From Oligoflexales bacterium (GTDB lineage: Bacteria > Bdellovibrionota_B > Oligoflexia > Oligoflexales > RGVZ01), in the NCBI GenBank assembly GCA_947445775.1, contig CANFEB010000014.1:1-53659 (forward strand): 53,659 bases of DNA. Direction: 5' to 3'. The translations under genes were made by a program, and so were the position numbers. Shown here one piece after another: positions 27,991-35,409 of this stretch. The notes under the pieces are model-generated. The model searched no databases. It was given only the letters and a program-made list of their open reading frames with translations, and was not told the DNA's origin. The first letter of the stretch is position 1. Every line of letters starts with the position of its first letter.

Positions 27991-29199
27991 TCAGAATCCA
28001 CGCGCATAGTTGATGGCAGCCGAGCTTCTTTGAGCGGCTTGGCGCGCAGCCGGGTTGGGCACGTTGGCCTCGATCCCTACGCGGCCACGAACCATGTTGA
28101 ATCCCGTTTCAGCCTTGAGGATAGAGTCGGCGTGGGTGTAGTGGACGTTGAGAGGGTAGCCCTCCAACCGGTCGTAAAAACCCAAAACATTAAGAACCGA
28201 AGTTTTGGTGGTCGTCATCGTCGAGTTTAGTTGACGCACTACCATCAGCTTGCCGTAAAGCGGCAAACGGAATTCGTGCTCCATTTGATTGGCCTTCGTC
28301 CCACCACCCGTCAGCATTTCCATCCGGTAAAGGCCTTGGGGTTGCTCAAAACGCAGACGCAAGCCGGCCTTTCCAGGCGAACTGCTGTTGAAGTTTGGCA
28401 AGACCTTGCCGCGCAAGCTGAAGTCTGGACGCATGGCAAAAATGCCTTGAGCCCGAACCGGCGCCGGTGGATTCGTGAGGGTCAAGTTATCGAGGGCAGA
28501 AAATAAGTTGTCCTGACGCTCTTCTGAAAGCGGGCCGATGGTCCAATCCACCTGGGCCCGGGATTTACTGGCAAGAGCCTGCTCCAAATAAGAATCATCC
28601 ATGGTCAAGGCAGCAACGTGAACACCGCGCCCCGAAGCCTTGACTTCCTTGAGCACCAATCCGTAGCGAACGCGGCCATCGGAGCGCCCACCGTCTTTGC
28701 CTGCCGCAATGCCGTTGGAGTCGACCTTAAAGGACAGACCCCGGCCAAGGGTGCTCAGAAATTCGGATTGTTCTTGGGCCTCATCGGCTAGAGCCTTGCC
28801 CAGTTGATTGAGCATGTAGCGCGACAATTCCCGGCCTTCACCAAAATTCGCCTGCTTTAAATCTTTAAGGGCAGCTAGGCGAAATTTCTGATCTTGCTGT
28901 GAAATAACGCCTTGTCGGTCATAGAAACCTTTGAGGGCCTGATTTTGTGCGGACTGCGCCTTGGTCACGCGTCCCATGACGCTGGTTGTATGGCGACCCG
29001 TCCGGGCCGAAGTCGACTCGGTGCGAGAGGCGTCAAGCCCGGTGGGTGGCAGCAATTCTTCCACGCGCCAGGATTTGGTTGGGGACTTACGGGATTCGTC
29101 CTGGGCCGCGATGGCAAGCCCGGTGGAGCTGGCAACGATGGCCAAAAAAACCCCGTTTAGGGCGCTATTTAAGCGTAATTTTTTGTTTTTTATCCGCAT
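27991..29199 (-). CDS. Exported protein of unknown function
   Basis: A 402-residue protein with an N-terminal signal sequence: basic RIKNKKLR, hydrophobic ALNGVFLAIVASSTGLA, then AIAAQ as a likely cleavage site. The mature protein has a polar N-terminal third and a beta-rich C-terminal half (LSFKVDSNGIAAG, KAGLRLRFEQPQGLYRMEM, EFRLPLYGKLMVVRQL, FNMVRGRVGIEANVP). This could be an outer-membrane or periplasmic beta structure. I do not recognise the family. The ATG at 29199 is preferred over the longer TTG/GTG forms because it gives a normal signal peptide and has GTGGATGAA directly upstream. It converges on the EEP gene with a 13-bp gap. Confidence 0.72.
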   Translation of the reverse strand: MRIKNKKLRLNSALNGVFLAIVASSTGLAIAAQDESRKSPTKSWRVEELLPPTGLDASRTESTSARTGRHTTSVMGRVTKAQSAQNQALKGFYDRQGVISQQDQKFRLAALKDLKQANFGEGRELSRYMLNQLGKALADEAQEQSEFLSTLGRGLSFKVDSNGIAAGKDGGRSDGRVRYGLVLKEVKASGRGVHVAALTMDDSYLEQALASKSRAQVDWTIGPLSEERQDNLFSALDNLTLTNPPAPVRAQGIFAMRPDFSLRGKVLPNFNSSSPGKAGLRLRFEQPQGLYRMEMLTGGGTKANQMEHEFRLPLYGKLMVVRQLNSTMTTTKTSVLNVLGFYDRLEGYPLNVHYTHADSILKAETGFNMVRGRVGIEANVPNPAARQAAQRSSAAINYARGF

Positions 29200-29444
29200 T
29201 TCATCCACCACAGCAGCAACGGAAACCACTCAATTTCAGCGCCTTAAGAGGCGACTCCGCATCGGTTCTTTGTTAAAACCGGGCACGGAACCCCTGTGAG
29301 GTGAATTGCAAAGGATGGACCAAGCCGGCTGATGAGTATTAACTGTCTGAAATGACAGACTTTTAAACAAAACAGCCCTTGACCAACCCTGTCCAGAGAC
29401 TTGACGCATTCAAGGCTCAATCACCACTAAGAGTTTCTATACTA

Positions 29445-29476
29445 ATTCTATTAGAAACGCAAGATTCTAATAGAAT
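29445..29476. promoter_or_regulatory. Tandem TTCTA-N-TAGAA palindromes upstream of ileS
   Basis: Two 11-bp palindromes, TTCTATTAGAA (29446-29456) and TTCTAATAGAA (29465-29475), lie 58-88 bp upstream of the ileS start. Their centres are 19 bp apart, close to two helical turns. Together they also form a 12-bp perfect inverted repeat with an 8-bp spacer. A TATACT (29438-29443) sits just before the first copy. The arrangement looks like a dimeric repressor's paired operator or a hairpin. The remaining bases of the 334-bp gap between 29200 and 29533 show no gene. Confidence 0.5.
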
Positions 29477-29533
29477 CTCTTAAAACATTTTATTCTCCAG
29501 CACAAACTGGGCAGGGCGAAACGAGGAGCAGCG

Positions 29534-32500
29534 ATGAAGCCGATCGGTTCAGAGGTGAACTTTCCCTCGATGGAACATGAACTTCTGGCGGAGTGGGAGA
29601 CTCAAAAAACCTTTCGCGCGTCGTTGGACCAGCGGGCCTCGGCCCCCGAGTTCGCCTTTTACGACGGCCCGCCCTTTGCCAATGGCCTGCCCCACTACGG
29701 CCACCTGCTTGCCAACACCATCAAGGACACCGTGCCCCGTTATTGGACGATGCGCGGTTACCGGGTCGAGCGCCGCTTTGGCTGGGACTGCCACGGTTTG
29801 CCGGTTGAGTATGAAATTGAAAAACGCGACCACCTCAAAGGTCGCAAAGACATCTTGGCCATGGGCATATCTAAGTTCAATGAAGAGTGCCGGGCCTCGG
29901 TTCTGCACTACGCCAAAGAATGGCAGAAGACGATCACACGCCTTGGCCGTTGGGTGGATTGGGATAACCAATACCGGACCATGGACAAGCCTTTCATGGA
30001 GTCCGTGTGGTGGGTGTTCGGGCAATTATTTGAAAAAGGTCTGGTCTACCGCGATTACAAGGTCGTCCCCTACTCGCCACGCATCACGGCGGTGCTATCC
30101 AACTTCGAAGCAAACCAGAATTATAAGGATGTTCAAGATCCTGCCCTGACAGTGAAGTTCAAACTGTGCGGAGAAGACGCATTCTTTCTGGCATGGACAA
30201 CAACCCCGTGGACCTTAATTTCAAATCTGGCCCTCGCCGTTGGCCCCGACATTGATTATGTGAAAATCCGCGAGAAGGCCTCGGGCGAGGTCTATTATCT
30301 GGCCGAGGCTCGGCTTTCTGCTTACTTCAAAAAGGGCAAGGGGTCCGGTTCGGAAGAGCTTTTTGAAATCCTTGGAACGATGAAGGGCGCGCACCTTGCC
30401 GGCGCGACTTATGAACCGCTTTTTCCCTACTTCAAAGACCAACCGGGGGCGTTTCAGGTTTTTGCCGATGGTTACGTCACGACTGAAGACGGCACGGGGA
30501 TTGTTCATCAGGCACCGGCCTACGGCGAAGACGACTTTCGAGTTTGCCGCAAGGGTGGCATTGACCTCGTGGATCCCATCGACGAAGAAGCCTGCTTTCG
30601 TGCGGTGATTCCGGAATATGTCGGCATGTTCGTTAAGGACGCGGACAAGGAAATCATCAAACGCCTGAAGGCAGAATCAAAGCTCTATAAGCAAGATGTC
30701 ATCGTCCACAGCTATCCCTTTTGTGAGCGCACCGACACGCCGCTGATCTACCGCGCAATACCAGCCTGGTACGTTGCCGTTGAGAAACTGAATAAGGATC
30801 TCGTCGCCAACAACCAAAAAATTAATTGGGTGCCCGGGCATTTAAAAGACGGGCGCATGGGTAAGTGGCTTGAAAACGCGCGGGACTGGGCGATCAGCCG
30901 CAATCGTTTTTGGGGAACTCCCCTGCCAATCTGGGAATGCAAAAACGACCAAAGTCACGTGCGTGTTTTTTCGTCGGTCGCCGATTTGGAAAAGGCCACG
31001 GCGAAAAAAATCGATGACCTGCACAAGCACTATATCGACGATCTCGAAGTGGAATGCCCAACGTGTTCTGGGCAGATGCGCCGCATCCCTGAGGTTTTTG
31101 ATTGCTGGTTTGAATCTGGATCCATGCCCTATGCCCAGCTGCATTATCCGTTTGAAAACAAAGACCAGTTCGAAAAAATTTTTCCCGCCGATTTTATTGC
31201 CGAAGGTTTAGATCAGACGCGAGGATGGTTTTATACGCTTTCAGTTTTGTCCACGGCCTTGTTCAACCGTCCAGCCTTCAAGAATGTTGTGGTCAATGGC
31301 ATCATCCTCGACGAGTCCGGGCGCAAGATGTCCAAGAGGCACCGCAATTACACGCCCCCAGAAGATCTTCTGAACAAATTTGGTTCGGACAGCGTTCGCC
31401 TCTACATGCTTAATTCACCGATTTTGCGTGGCGAAGATTTGATTTTCTCGGACAAGGGCGTGTTGGAGACGACGCGCACTGTTTTGCTGCCGCTTTGGAA
31501 CGCCCATAGCTTTTTGACGACCTATGCTGCCGCCGATGGTTGGAAGCCTGATCCGTCCTTGGGGCAGGGAACCCCGCCCCAGGCCACCGACGAGATGGAC
31601 TTGTGGATGCTTTCTCGCCTGCAATCACTGGTGGCTGGCGTGCAGCAACAGATGGAACAGTACCGTTTGTATGCTGTGGTTCCCTTGGTCACAGACTTCA
31701 TTGAAGACTTGACCAACTGGTATATCCGCCTAGGACGGCGCCGTTTTTGGGGGGCATCAGGATCTCAGACCTCGGGAGCTTCGGGCGATGAGGATGAAGC
31801 TAACGAGGGAGCTGGCCCAGACCGGGGCGACCCCATGGCCTACGCCACGCTCTTTCATGTGCTCTGCGAATTTTCAAAAGTTTTTGCGCCGTTTGCGCCA
31901 TTTATCTCAGAGCGGATTTATCACAACCTCACGGCCGAACTTGCGGGGGTTAAAAAGTCGGTGCATTTGACCGACATGCCGATGCCCCGCTCCGAGTTGA
32001 TTCATCCCGAACTTGAAGAGCGCATGGCCCTTGTTCGCCGCGTGACCAATTTAGGGCGCAGTCTGCGTGCCAAACATCAAATTAAAACGCGCCAAGCCCT
32101 GCCGTCGATACTGGTGATCACTCGCCGCGAGGCCGATCGCGCCATCATCACAGCCGGCGCGGCGACCATCCGCCAGGAACTCAACATCAAGGCCATCGAG
32201 TTTTCCACGGAGGAGTCCCGTTTTGTCCGGTTGGGGGTGAAGCCAAACCTCAGGACCTTGGGCAAACGTCTGGGTGGGCAGCTTAATGTGGTGCGCACGA
32301 AGTTGGAGCAAATCACAGCCAATCACGATGACGTTGCGGCCTTGCTGGCAGCCCTTGAATCGGTGGGTTCTGTGGAGGTCGCAGGTTTCACCCTTGCTGA
32401 AGAAGATTTTTTAATCGAGCGCGGCCCCAAAGACGACCGGTTGATTGCCACCGAAAAGGGGGTAACGGTTCTTTTGGATACGCATTTGACGGAAGACCTT

Positions 32501-32770
32501 CTGCGCGAGGGCTTGGCCCGCGAAGTGATCAACCGGGTTCAACGCATGCGCAAGGATGCCGGCCTTAACGTGACCGACCGCATTCGTTTGGCATTCAAGG
32601 CGCCTGAGGGGATTCGCTCCGCACTTCAGGAGTTCAAAAGCTACATTGCCGATGAAACTTTGGCGGTTGGCCTAGAGGTTGACGGGACGCAGCAGGGTGC
32701 AGACGGGACGCATCATCAGAAATTTCCGTTCGATGGCGGAGATGTTGAAATTTGGTTGAGCAAAGCGTGA
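29534..32770 (+). CDS. ileS: Isoleucyl-tRNA synthetase, eukaryote-like type
   Basis: The 1078-residue class I synthetase charges tRNA-Ile. The ATP-binding HIGH-type motif is HYGH (residues 54-57, in FANGLPHYGH). The KMSKR motif is near residue 597, followed by HRNYTPPEDLLNKFGSDSVRLYMLNSPILRGEDL. That region matches the eukaryote-like IleRS2 clade, which is often resistant to mupirocin, rather than the E. coli type. The CP1 editing domain lies between, and the anticodon-binding and C-terminal extensions follow. A Ser/Gly/Asp-rich insertion near residue 740 (GSQTSGASGDEDEANEGAG) is unusual. GAGGAG precedes the ATG. The stop overlaps the next gene (GTGA). Confidence 0.97.
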   Translation: MKPIGSEVNFPSMEHELLAEWETQKTFRASLDQRASAPEFAFYDGPPFANGLPHYGHLLANTIKDTVPRYWTMRGYRVERRFGWDCHGLPVEYEIEKRDHLKGRKDILAMGISKFNEECRASVLHYAKEWQKTITRLGRWVDWDNQYRTMDKPFMESVWWVFGQLFEKGLVYRDYKVVPYSPRITAVLSNFEANQNYKDVQDPALTVKFKLCGEDAFFLAWTTTPWTLISNLALAVGPDIDYVKIREKASGEVYYLAEARLSAYFKKGKGSGSEELFEILGTMKGAHLAGATYEPLFPYFKDQPGAFQVFADGYVTTEDGTGIVHQAPAYGEDDFRVCRKGGIDLVDPIDEEACFRAVIPEYVGMFVKDADKEIIKRLKAESKLYKQDVIVHSYPFCERTDTPLIYRAIPAWYVAVEKLNKDLVANNQKINWVPGHLKDGRMGKWLENARDWAISRNRFWGTPLPIWECKNDQSHVRVFSSVADLEKATAKKIDDLHKHYIDDLEVECPTCSGQMRRIPEVFDCWFESGSMPYAQLHYPFENKDQFEKIFPADFIAEGLDQTRGWFYTLSVLSTALFNRPAFKNVVVNGIILDESGRKMSKRHRNYTPPEDLLNKFGSDSVRLYMLNSPILRGEDLIFSDKGVLETTRTVLLPLWNAHSFLTTYAAADGWKPDPSLGQGTPPQATDEMDLWMLSRLQSLVAGVQQQMEQYRLYAVVPLVTDFIEDLTNWYIRLGRRRFWGASGSQTSGASGDEDEANEGAGPDRGDPMAYATLFHVLCEFSKVFAPFAPFISERIYHNLTAELAGVKKSVHLTDMPMPRSELIHPELEERMALVRRVTNLGRSLRAKHQIKTRQALPSILVITRREADRAIITAGAATIRQELNIKAIEFSTEESRFVRLGVKPNLRTLGKRLGGQLNVVRTKLEQITANHDDVAALLAALESVGSVEVAGFTLAEEDFLIERGPKDDRLIATEKGVTVLLDTHLTEDLLREGLAREVINRVQRMRKDAGLNVTDRIRLAFKAPEGIRSALQEFKSYIADETLAVGLEVDGTQQGADGTHHQKFPFDGGDVEIWLSKA

Positions 32771-33804
32771 TTCACAGCCAGAGGCTGATGAGCCTATGCC
32801 TGATAAGCCTATGCCTGATGAGCTTGACGAGTTTGACTGGCTGCTACGTCAGTCACCTGGCCTGGCATCAAGGCAAGTTGTTAACGTCGCGACGTCCCGT
32901 CACTGAGGCCATTGCCGACCCCACAACCCCGGATCCAGTCAAGGTCCGCCTGGCAGATCTGCCGGCAATGATCGAGTTTGCAAAGTCCTGCGGCCTTGAT
33001 CCTGGGAACTCCTATCAGCGCTACATCGACAACGGCGACCGCCCCCTTTCCTGGCTTGTCTACGCAGCAAAACCCGAGAAACTTGAAGCCAAAACTTGGT
33101 GGTTTCCATTTACGGGCAGCGTTCCTTATTTGGGTTTTTTTTCAAAATCTAAACGCGACGAGGAAGAGGCCAAACTAAAAGCCCAGGGGTTTGATACGGC
33201 CAAGGGCGCAGCCACTGCATTTTCGATGCTTGGCATCATCGCCGATCCCGTTTACCGGTCCATGACGCGCCGTTCGCGCGCGGAGTTTGCCCACGTCATT
33301 TTTCATGAACTCGTCCATCGGACGGTTTGGATCAAGGGCAGCGTTGATTTCAATGAACGCCTTGCTGAAGTTTTTGCGCGGCGGGTAACATTGGCCTGGC
33401 TAGATGCAGTTGGCGCCGATCAGGCGTCACGCCAAGAATTTCTGGTGGACATTGAAGACCGCCGTAAATTTGGTGTTTGGCTGGCGGCTTTGCGCCAAGA
33501 GCTGCAGGCCCTTTACCGGTTGCCGCTGGCTTCCGAGGAAATTCTGCGGCGCAAGGCCGAAATTTTTGCCGATTTCACCACTAATTTACAGCGCCGCCCC
33601 AAATTTGCCGGGGGCGAATTTATTGTTGGACGTACGTGGAATAATGCCGAAGTTTTGGCGTCTGGGCTTTACGATGGAGATGATTTTCCGTGTCCTCCTG
33701 AGCCGGCTGATCCTGCCAGGGCAAAGGCCTTTATGGTCTGGCTCGTGCAAAACAAAAACGCCGAAATCGCCACGACTGAAACCCTGCATAAAGTCTGCCT
33801 TTAA
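32767..33804 (+). CDS. Lipoprotein with zinc aminopeptidase-like domain
   Basis: A 345-residue protein with a lipoprotein signal peptide ending in the lipobox LTGC (about Cys26). It is followed by a domain matching the putative aminopeptidase family of COG4324: WLVYAAKP, WWFPFTGSVPYLGFF, TAFSMLGIIADPV, the metal site FHELVHRTVWI (HExxH) and FNERLAEVFA with a further acidic ligand. The GTG at 32767 is preferred because it overlaps the ileS stop (GTGA) and supplies the Arg needed for a signal peptide. An ATG at 32788 would leave none. The hydrophobic core is coded by a 15-bp near-perfect tandem repeat (32785-32829). Its 3' end is duplicated at 35238. Confidence 0.82.
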   Translation: MIHSQRLMSLCLISLCLMSLTSLTGCYVSHLAWHQGKLLTSRRPVTEAIADPTTPDPVKVRLADLPAMIEFAKSCGLDPGNSYQRYIDNGDRPLSWLVYAAKPEKLEAKTWWFPFTGSVPYLGFFSKSKRDEEEAKLKAQGFDTAKGAATAFSMLGIIADPVYRSMTRRSRAEFAHVIFHELVHRTVWIKGSVDFNERLAEVFARRVTLAWLDAVGADQASRQEFLVDIEDRRKFGVWLAALRQELQALYRLPLASEEILRRKAEIFADFTTNLQRRPKFAGGEFIVGRTWNNAEVLASGLYDGDDFPCPPEPADPARAKAFMVWLVQNKNAEIATTETLHKVCL

Positions 33805-33809
33805 TCCGT
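33768..33809. repeat. 42-bp direct repeat, left copy (aminopeptidase 3' end)
   Basis: These 42 bases, covering the last 12 codons of the aminopeptidase and its stop plus five bases, recur exactly at 35238-35279. The offset is 1,470 bp, so the pair brackets 1,428 bp holding an ATPase gene and a transposase remnant. The match ends abruptly on both sides. Confidence 0.95.
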
Positions 33810-33845
33810 ATCGATCCTCACCAGAAAAAAAGCGGCGAACGTGCC

Positions 33846-35015
33846 CTATTCTAGTAAGTCTAATTTCTCGAAATTCTCATATGATACATAAAGAGCGGGC
33901 AGCACTCCTTTGTGCGCTTTTGTAAATTCTTCCACGCCTTCGAGGTGACGTTTTTTGGGGCTATCGATACTCACCTGCACGGGCAGAATCCCCGAACCAG
34001 TTTGAACAACAAAATCAACTTCGCCTTTCCCTTTCCAATAGTTGACACGTTGGAATTTCTCGCGAAGCTTGCGGTAACAGATAGTCTCAAAATCCTTTCC
34101 CAAATCCTTGCCTGTTTTTGTTACAATTGCGTTCTTGAGGCCTGTATCAATTGGATAGAATTTTTTATTTCGAACTTGTCTCTGTTTTTCAGAGAACGAA
34201 AAATACGGGCATGCCTGTAGGATGTATGCCGCCTCGCAGGCGTCGAGATAAATGCCAATTGAGTCAGCAGTTGTTCCCAGAGTTGTGGCTAGTGAACGTT
34301 GGCTCACTTCGGATCCAGCGCTCTCAAACACTGTCTTGACGAGGTTTTGAAGCACTGTCGATGATCGAACTGCGACATGCCGTCTAACGTCCTTTTCGAT
34401 AATATCAGAAAAATACTCTCGAAGAAGTTGCGTTGGGTTTTCGAATGACAAAGCGCGTGGAAAACCGCCCATCATCAAATAGTCCACGATGGAGGATTTG
34501 TGGGTTGAAACTTTGAACTCCTCAAAATCAAACGGGAACATTTCTACTGTGATGTGCCTGCCAGTTAATACAGTCCCCAAATCTCCGGACAACAGCGCGG
34601 CGTTGGAACCAGTGATAACAAATCGGCTTTGGGGTGATAAGCTTAGCTTAGTTCGAAGCCATTTTTCCCACTGCTTAACATTTTGAATTTCATCCAGAAA
34701 AAACACGCAATCAGAGCCCTTTGCTTCCAAAGCAGTGTTGTAAACTGCGTCAAGCAAACCGGTATCCAGAGATGAGCTTAGGCGTGGATCCTCGAAGTTG
34801 ATAAAAAAACACCGATCATGATCAAGGTGGAAACGATCGATCATTTGGTACATGAAGGTACTTTTACCGCATCTGCGAACACCTTGAATTACAGTGACCA
34901 AATCAGCGGGAAGTATGGATGGAAGTCCTCGGGGGGCCCGTGGGATTGTGTTTGGCAGTTTCTGGCCCCACATAGACCACTCAGACAAGACCACCATGAC
35001 GTCATTTTTGTCCAT
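33846..35015 (-). CDS. AAA ATPase with DUF4143-type C-terminal domain (ATPase cassette 1)
   Basis: A 389-residue protein. Walker A is GVRRCGKSTF near residue 45. Walker B is CVFFLDEIQNVKQWEKWLR. ITGSNAALLSG acts as sensor, and GGFPRAL marks the end of the AAA_14 core. The C-terminal part (DUF4143) resembles PD-(D/E)XK folds: GEVDFVVQTGSGILPVQVS keeps the aspartate but has Gln-Val-Ser where ExK is expected, so nuclease activity may be lost. Members of this family are common, often multicopy, and of unknown function. The gene is more A+T-rich than its neighbours, lies opposite to them, and sits between 42-bp direct repeats, all signs of insertion. The ribosome site is weak and the start at 35015 is the longest ATG. 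Confidence 0.88.
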   Translation of the reverse strand: MDKNDVMVVLSEWSMWGQKLPNTIPRAPRGLPSILPADLVTVIQGVRRCGKSTFMYQMIDRFHLDHDRCFFINFEDPRLSSSLDTGLLDAVYNTALEAKGSDCVFFLDEIQNVKQWEKWLRTKLSLSPQSRFVITGSNAALLSGDLGTVLTGRHITVEMFPFDFEEFKVSTHKSSIVDYLMMGGFPRALSFENPTQLLREYFSDIIEKDVRRHVAVRSSTVLQNLVKTVFESAGSEVSQRSLATTLGTTADSIGIYLDACEAAYILQACPYFSFSEKQRQVRNKKFYPIDTGLKNAIVTKTGKDLGKDFETICYRKLREKFQRVNYWKGKGEVDFVVQTGSGILPVQVSIDSPKKRHLEGVEEFTKAHKGVLPALYVSYENFEKLDLLE

Positions 35016-35042
35016 AAAAGCGGTACTTTACCTTTATTTTAA

Positions 35043-35070
35043 AAAAGTGTCGATATTTATCGACACTTTT
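35043..35070. promoter_or_regulatory. 13-bp perfect inverted repeat upstream of ATPase 1
   Basis: AAAAGTGTCGATA (35043-35055) and its exact complement TATCGACACTTTT (35058-35070) are separated by two bases and lie 28-55 bp upstream of the ATPase start. It resembles an operator for a dimeric regulator, or possibly a bidirectional terminator. The inner AGTGTCGA (35046-35053) recurs at almost the same distance upstream of ATPase 2. Confidence 0.6.
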
Positions 35071-35089
35071 ATTCTAGAGGAACCTAGCG

Positions 35090-35230
35090 TCATTGTCCAG
35101 CGCTCGAGGAAAGCGTTGCAATTAGGGCCGCGTGACGCTCCCCCCAGCGCGGGTTGTTGCGTTTCATTTCAATCACTAATAACCGGATCTTTTCATCAAC
35201 CGGTAGACTTGCTCCGGTATTTACATCCAT
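35090..35230 (-). pseudogene. Integrase/transposase remnant (HTH region, 46 codons)
   Basis: This short frame reads LPVDEKIRLLVIEMKRNN followed by PRWGERHAALI. That resembles the segment EKVR-LVLEMKR-NPRWGYxRI found between the helix-turn-helix and DDE core of IS3/IS481-type transposases. Everything before and after is missing, so it is a fragment only. It lies inside the 1,428-bp segment bracketed by the 42-bp repeats and reads in the same direction as ATPase 1. The call rests on the short motif alone. Confidence 0.45.
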
Positions 35231-35237
35231 TGTAACC

Positions 35238-35279
35238 CGCCACGACTGAAACCCTGCATAAAGTCTGCCTTTAATCCGT
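35238..35279. repeat. 42-bp direct repeat, right copy
   Basis: An exact copy of 33768-33809. It begins in mid-codon of the aminopeptidase tail and carries the stop and five following bases. After it the sequence continues into what was probably the original region downstream of the aminopeptidase and upstream of mgtE. Confidence 0.95.
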
Positions 35280-35291
35280 CAATGACAGTGC

Positions 35292-35376
35292 TTGCCAAAG
35301 CAGCCACTGACTGGCAACACATCGAGATCCCTCGCTACGCTCGGGATAGTTTATGGCGCTTGGGCGCCATAAACTA
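35292..35376 (+). promoter_or_regulatory. Hairpin-rich leader before mgtE
   Basis: Three inverted repeats follow one another: TTGCCA/TGGCAA (35292-35297 with 35312-35317), ATCCC/GGGAT (35327-35331 with 35343-35347), and a perfect 13-bp stem with a 4-base loop, TAGTTTATGGCGC/GCGCCATAAACTA (35347-35359 with 35364-35376). TTTAATTTTT follows about ten bases later. It may be the terminator of the old ileS-aminopeptidase unit, or a structured mgtE leader. It does not match an M-box that I could recognise. Confidence 0.5.
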
Positions 35377-35409
35377 AATAGATTTAATTTTTGGTCGAAA
35401 CAGACACCA

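Noticed and set aside
29401-29533. T-box riboswitch before ileS
   Set aside because: No T-box consensus or specifier-loop layout is visible. The palindromes look like protein sites instead.
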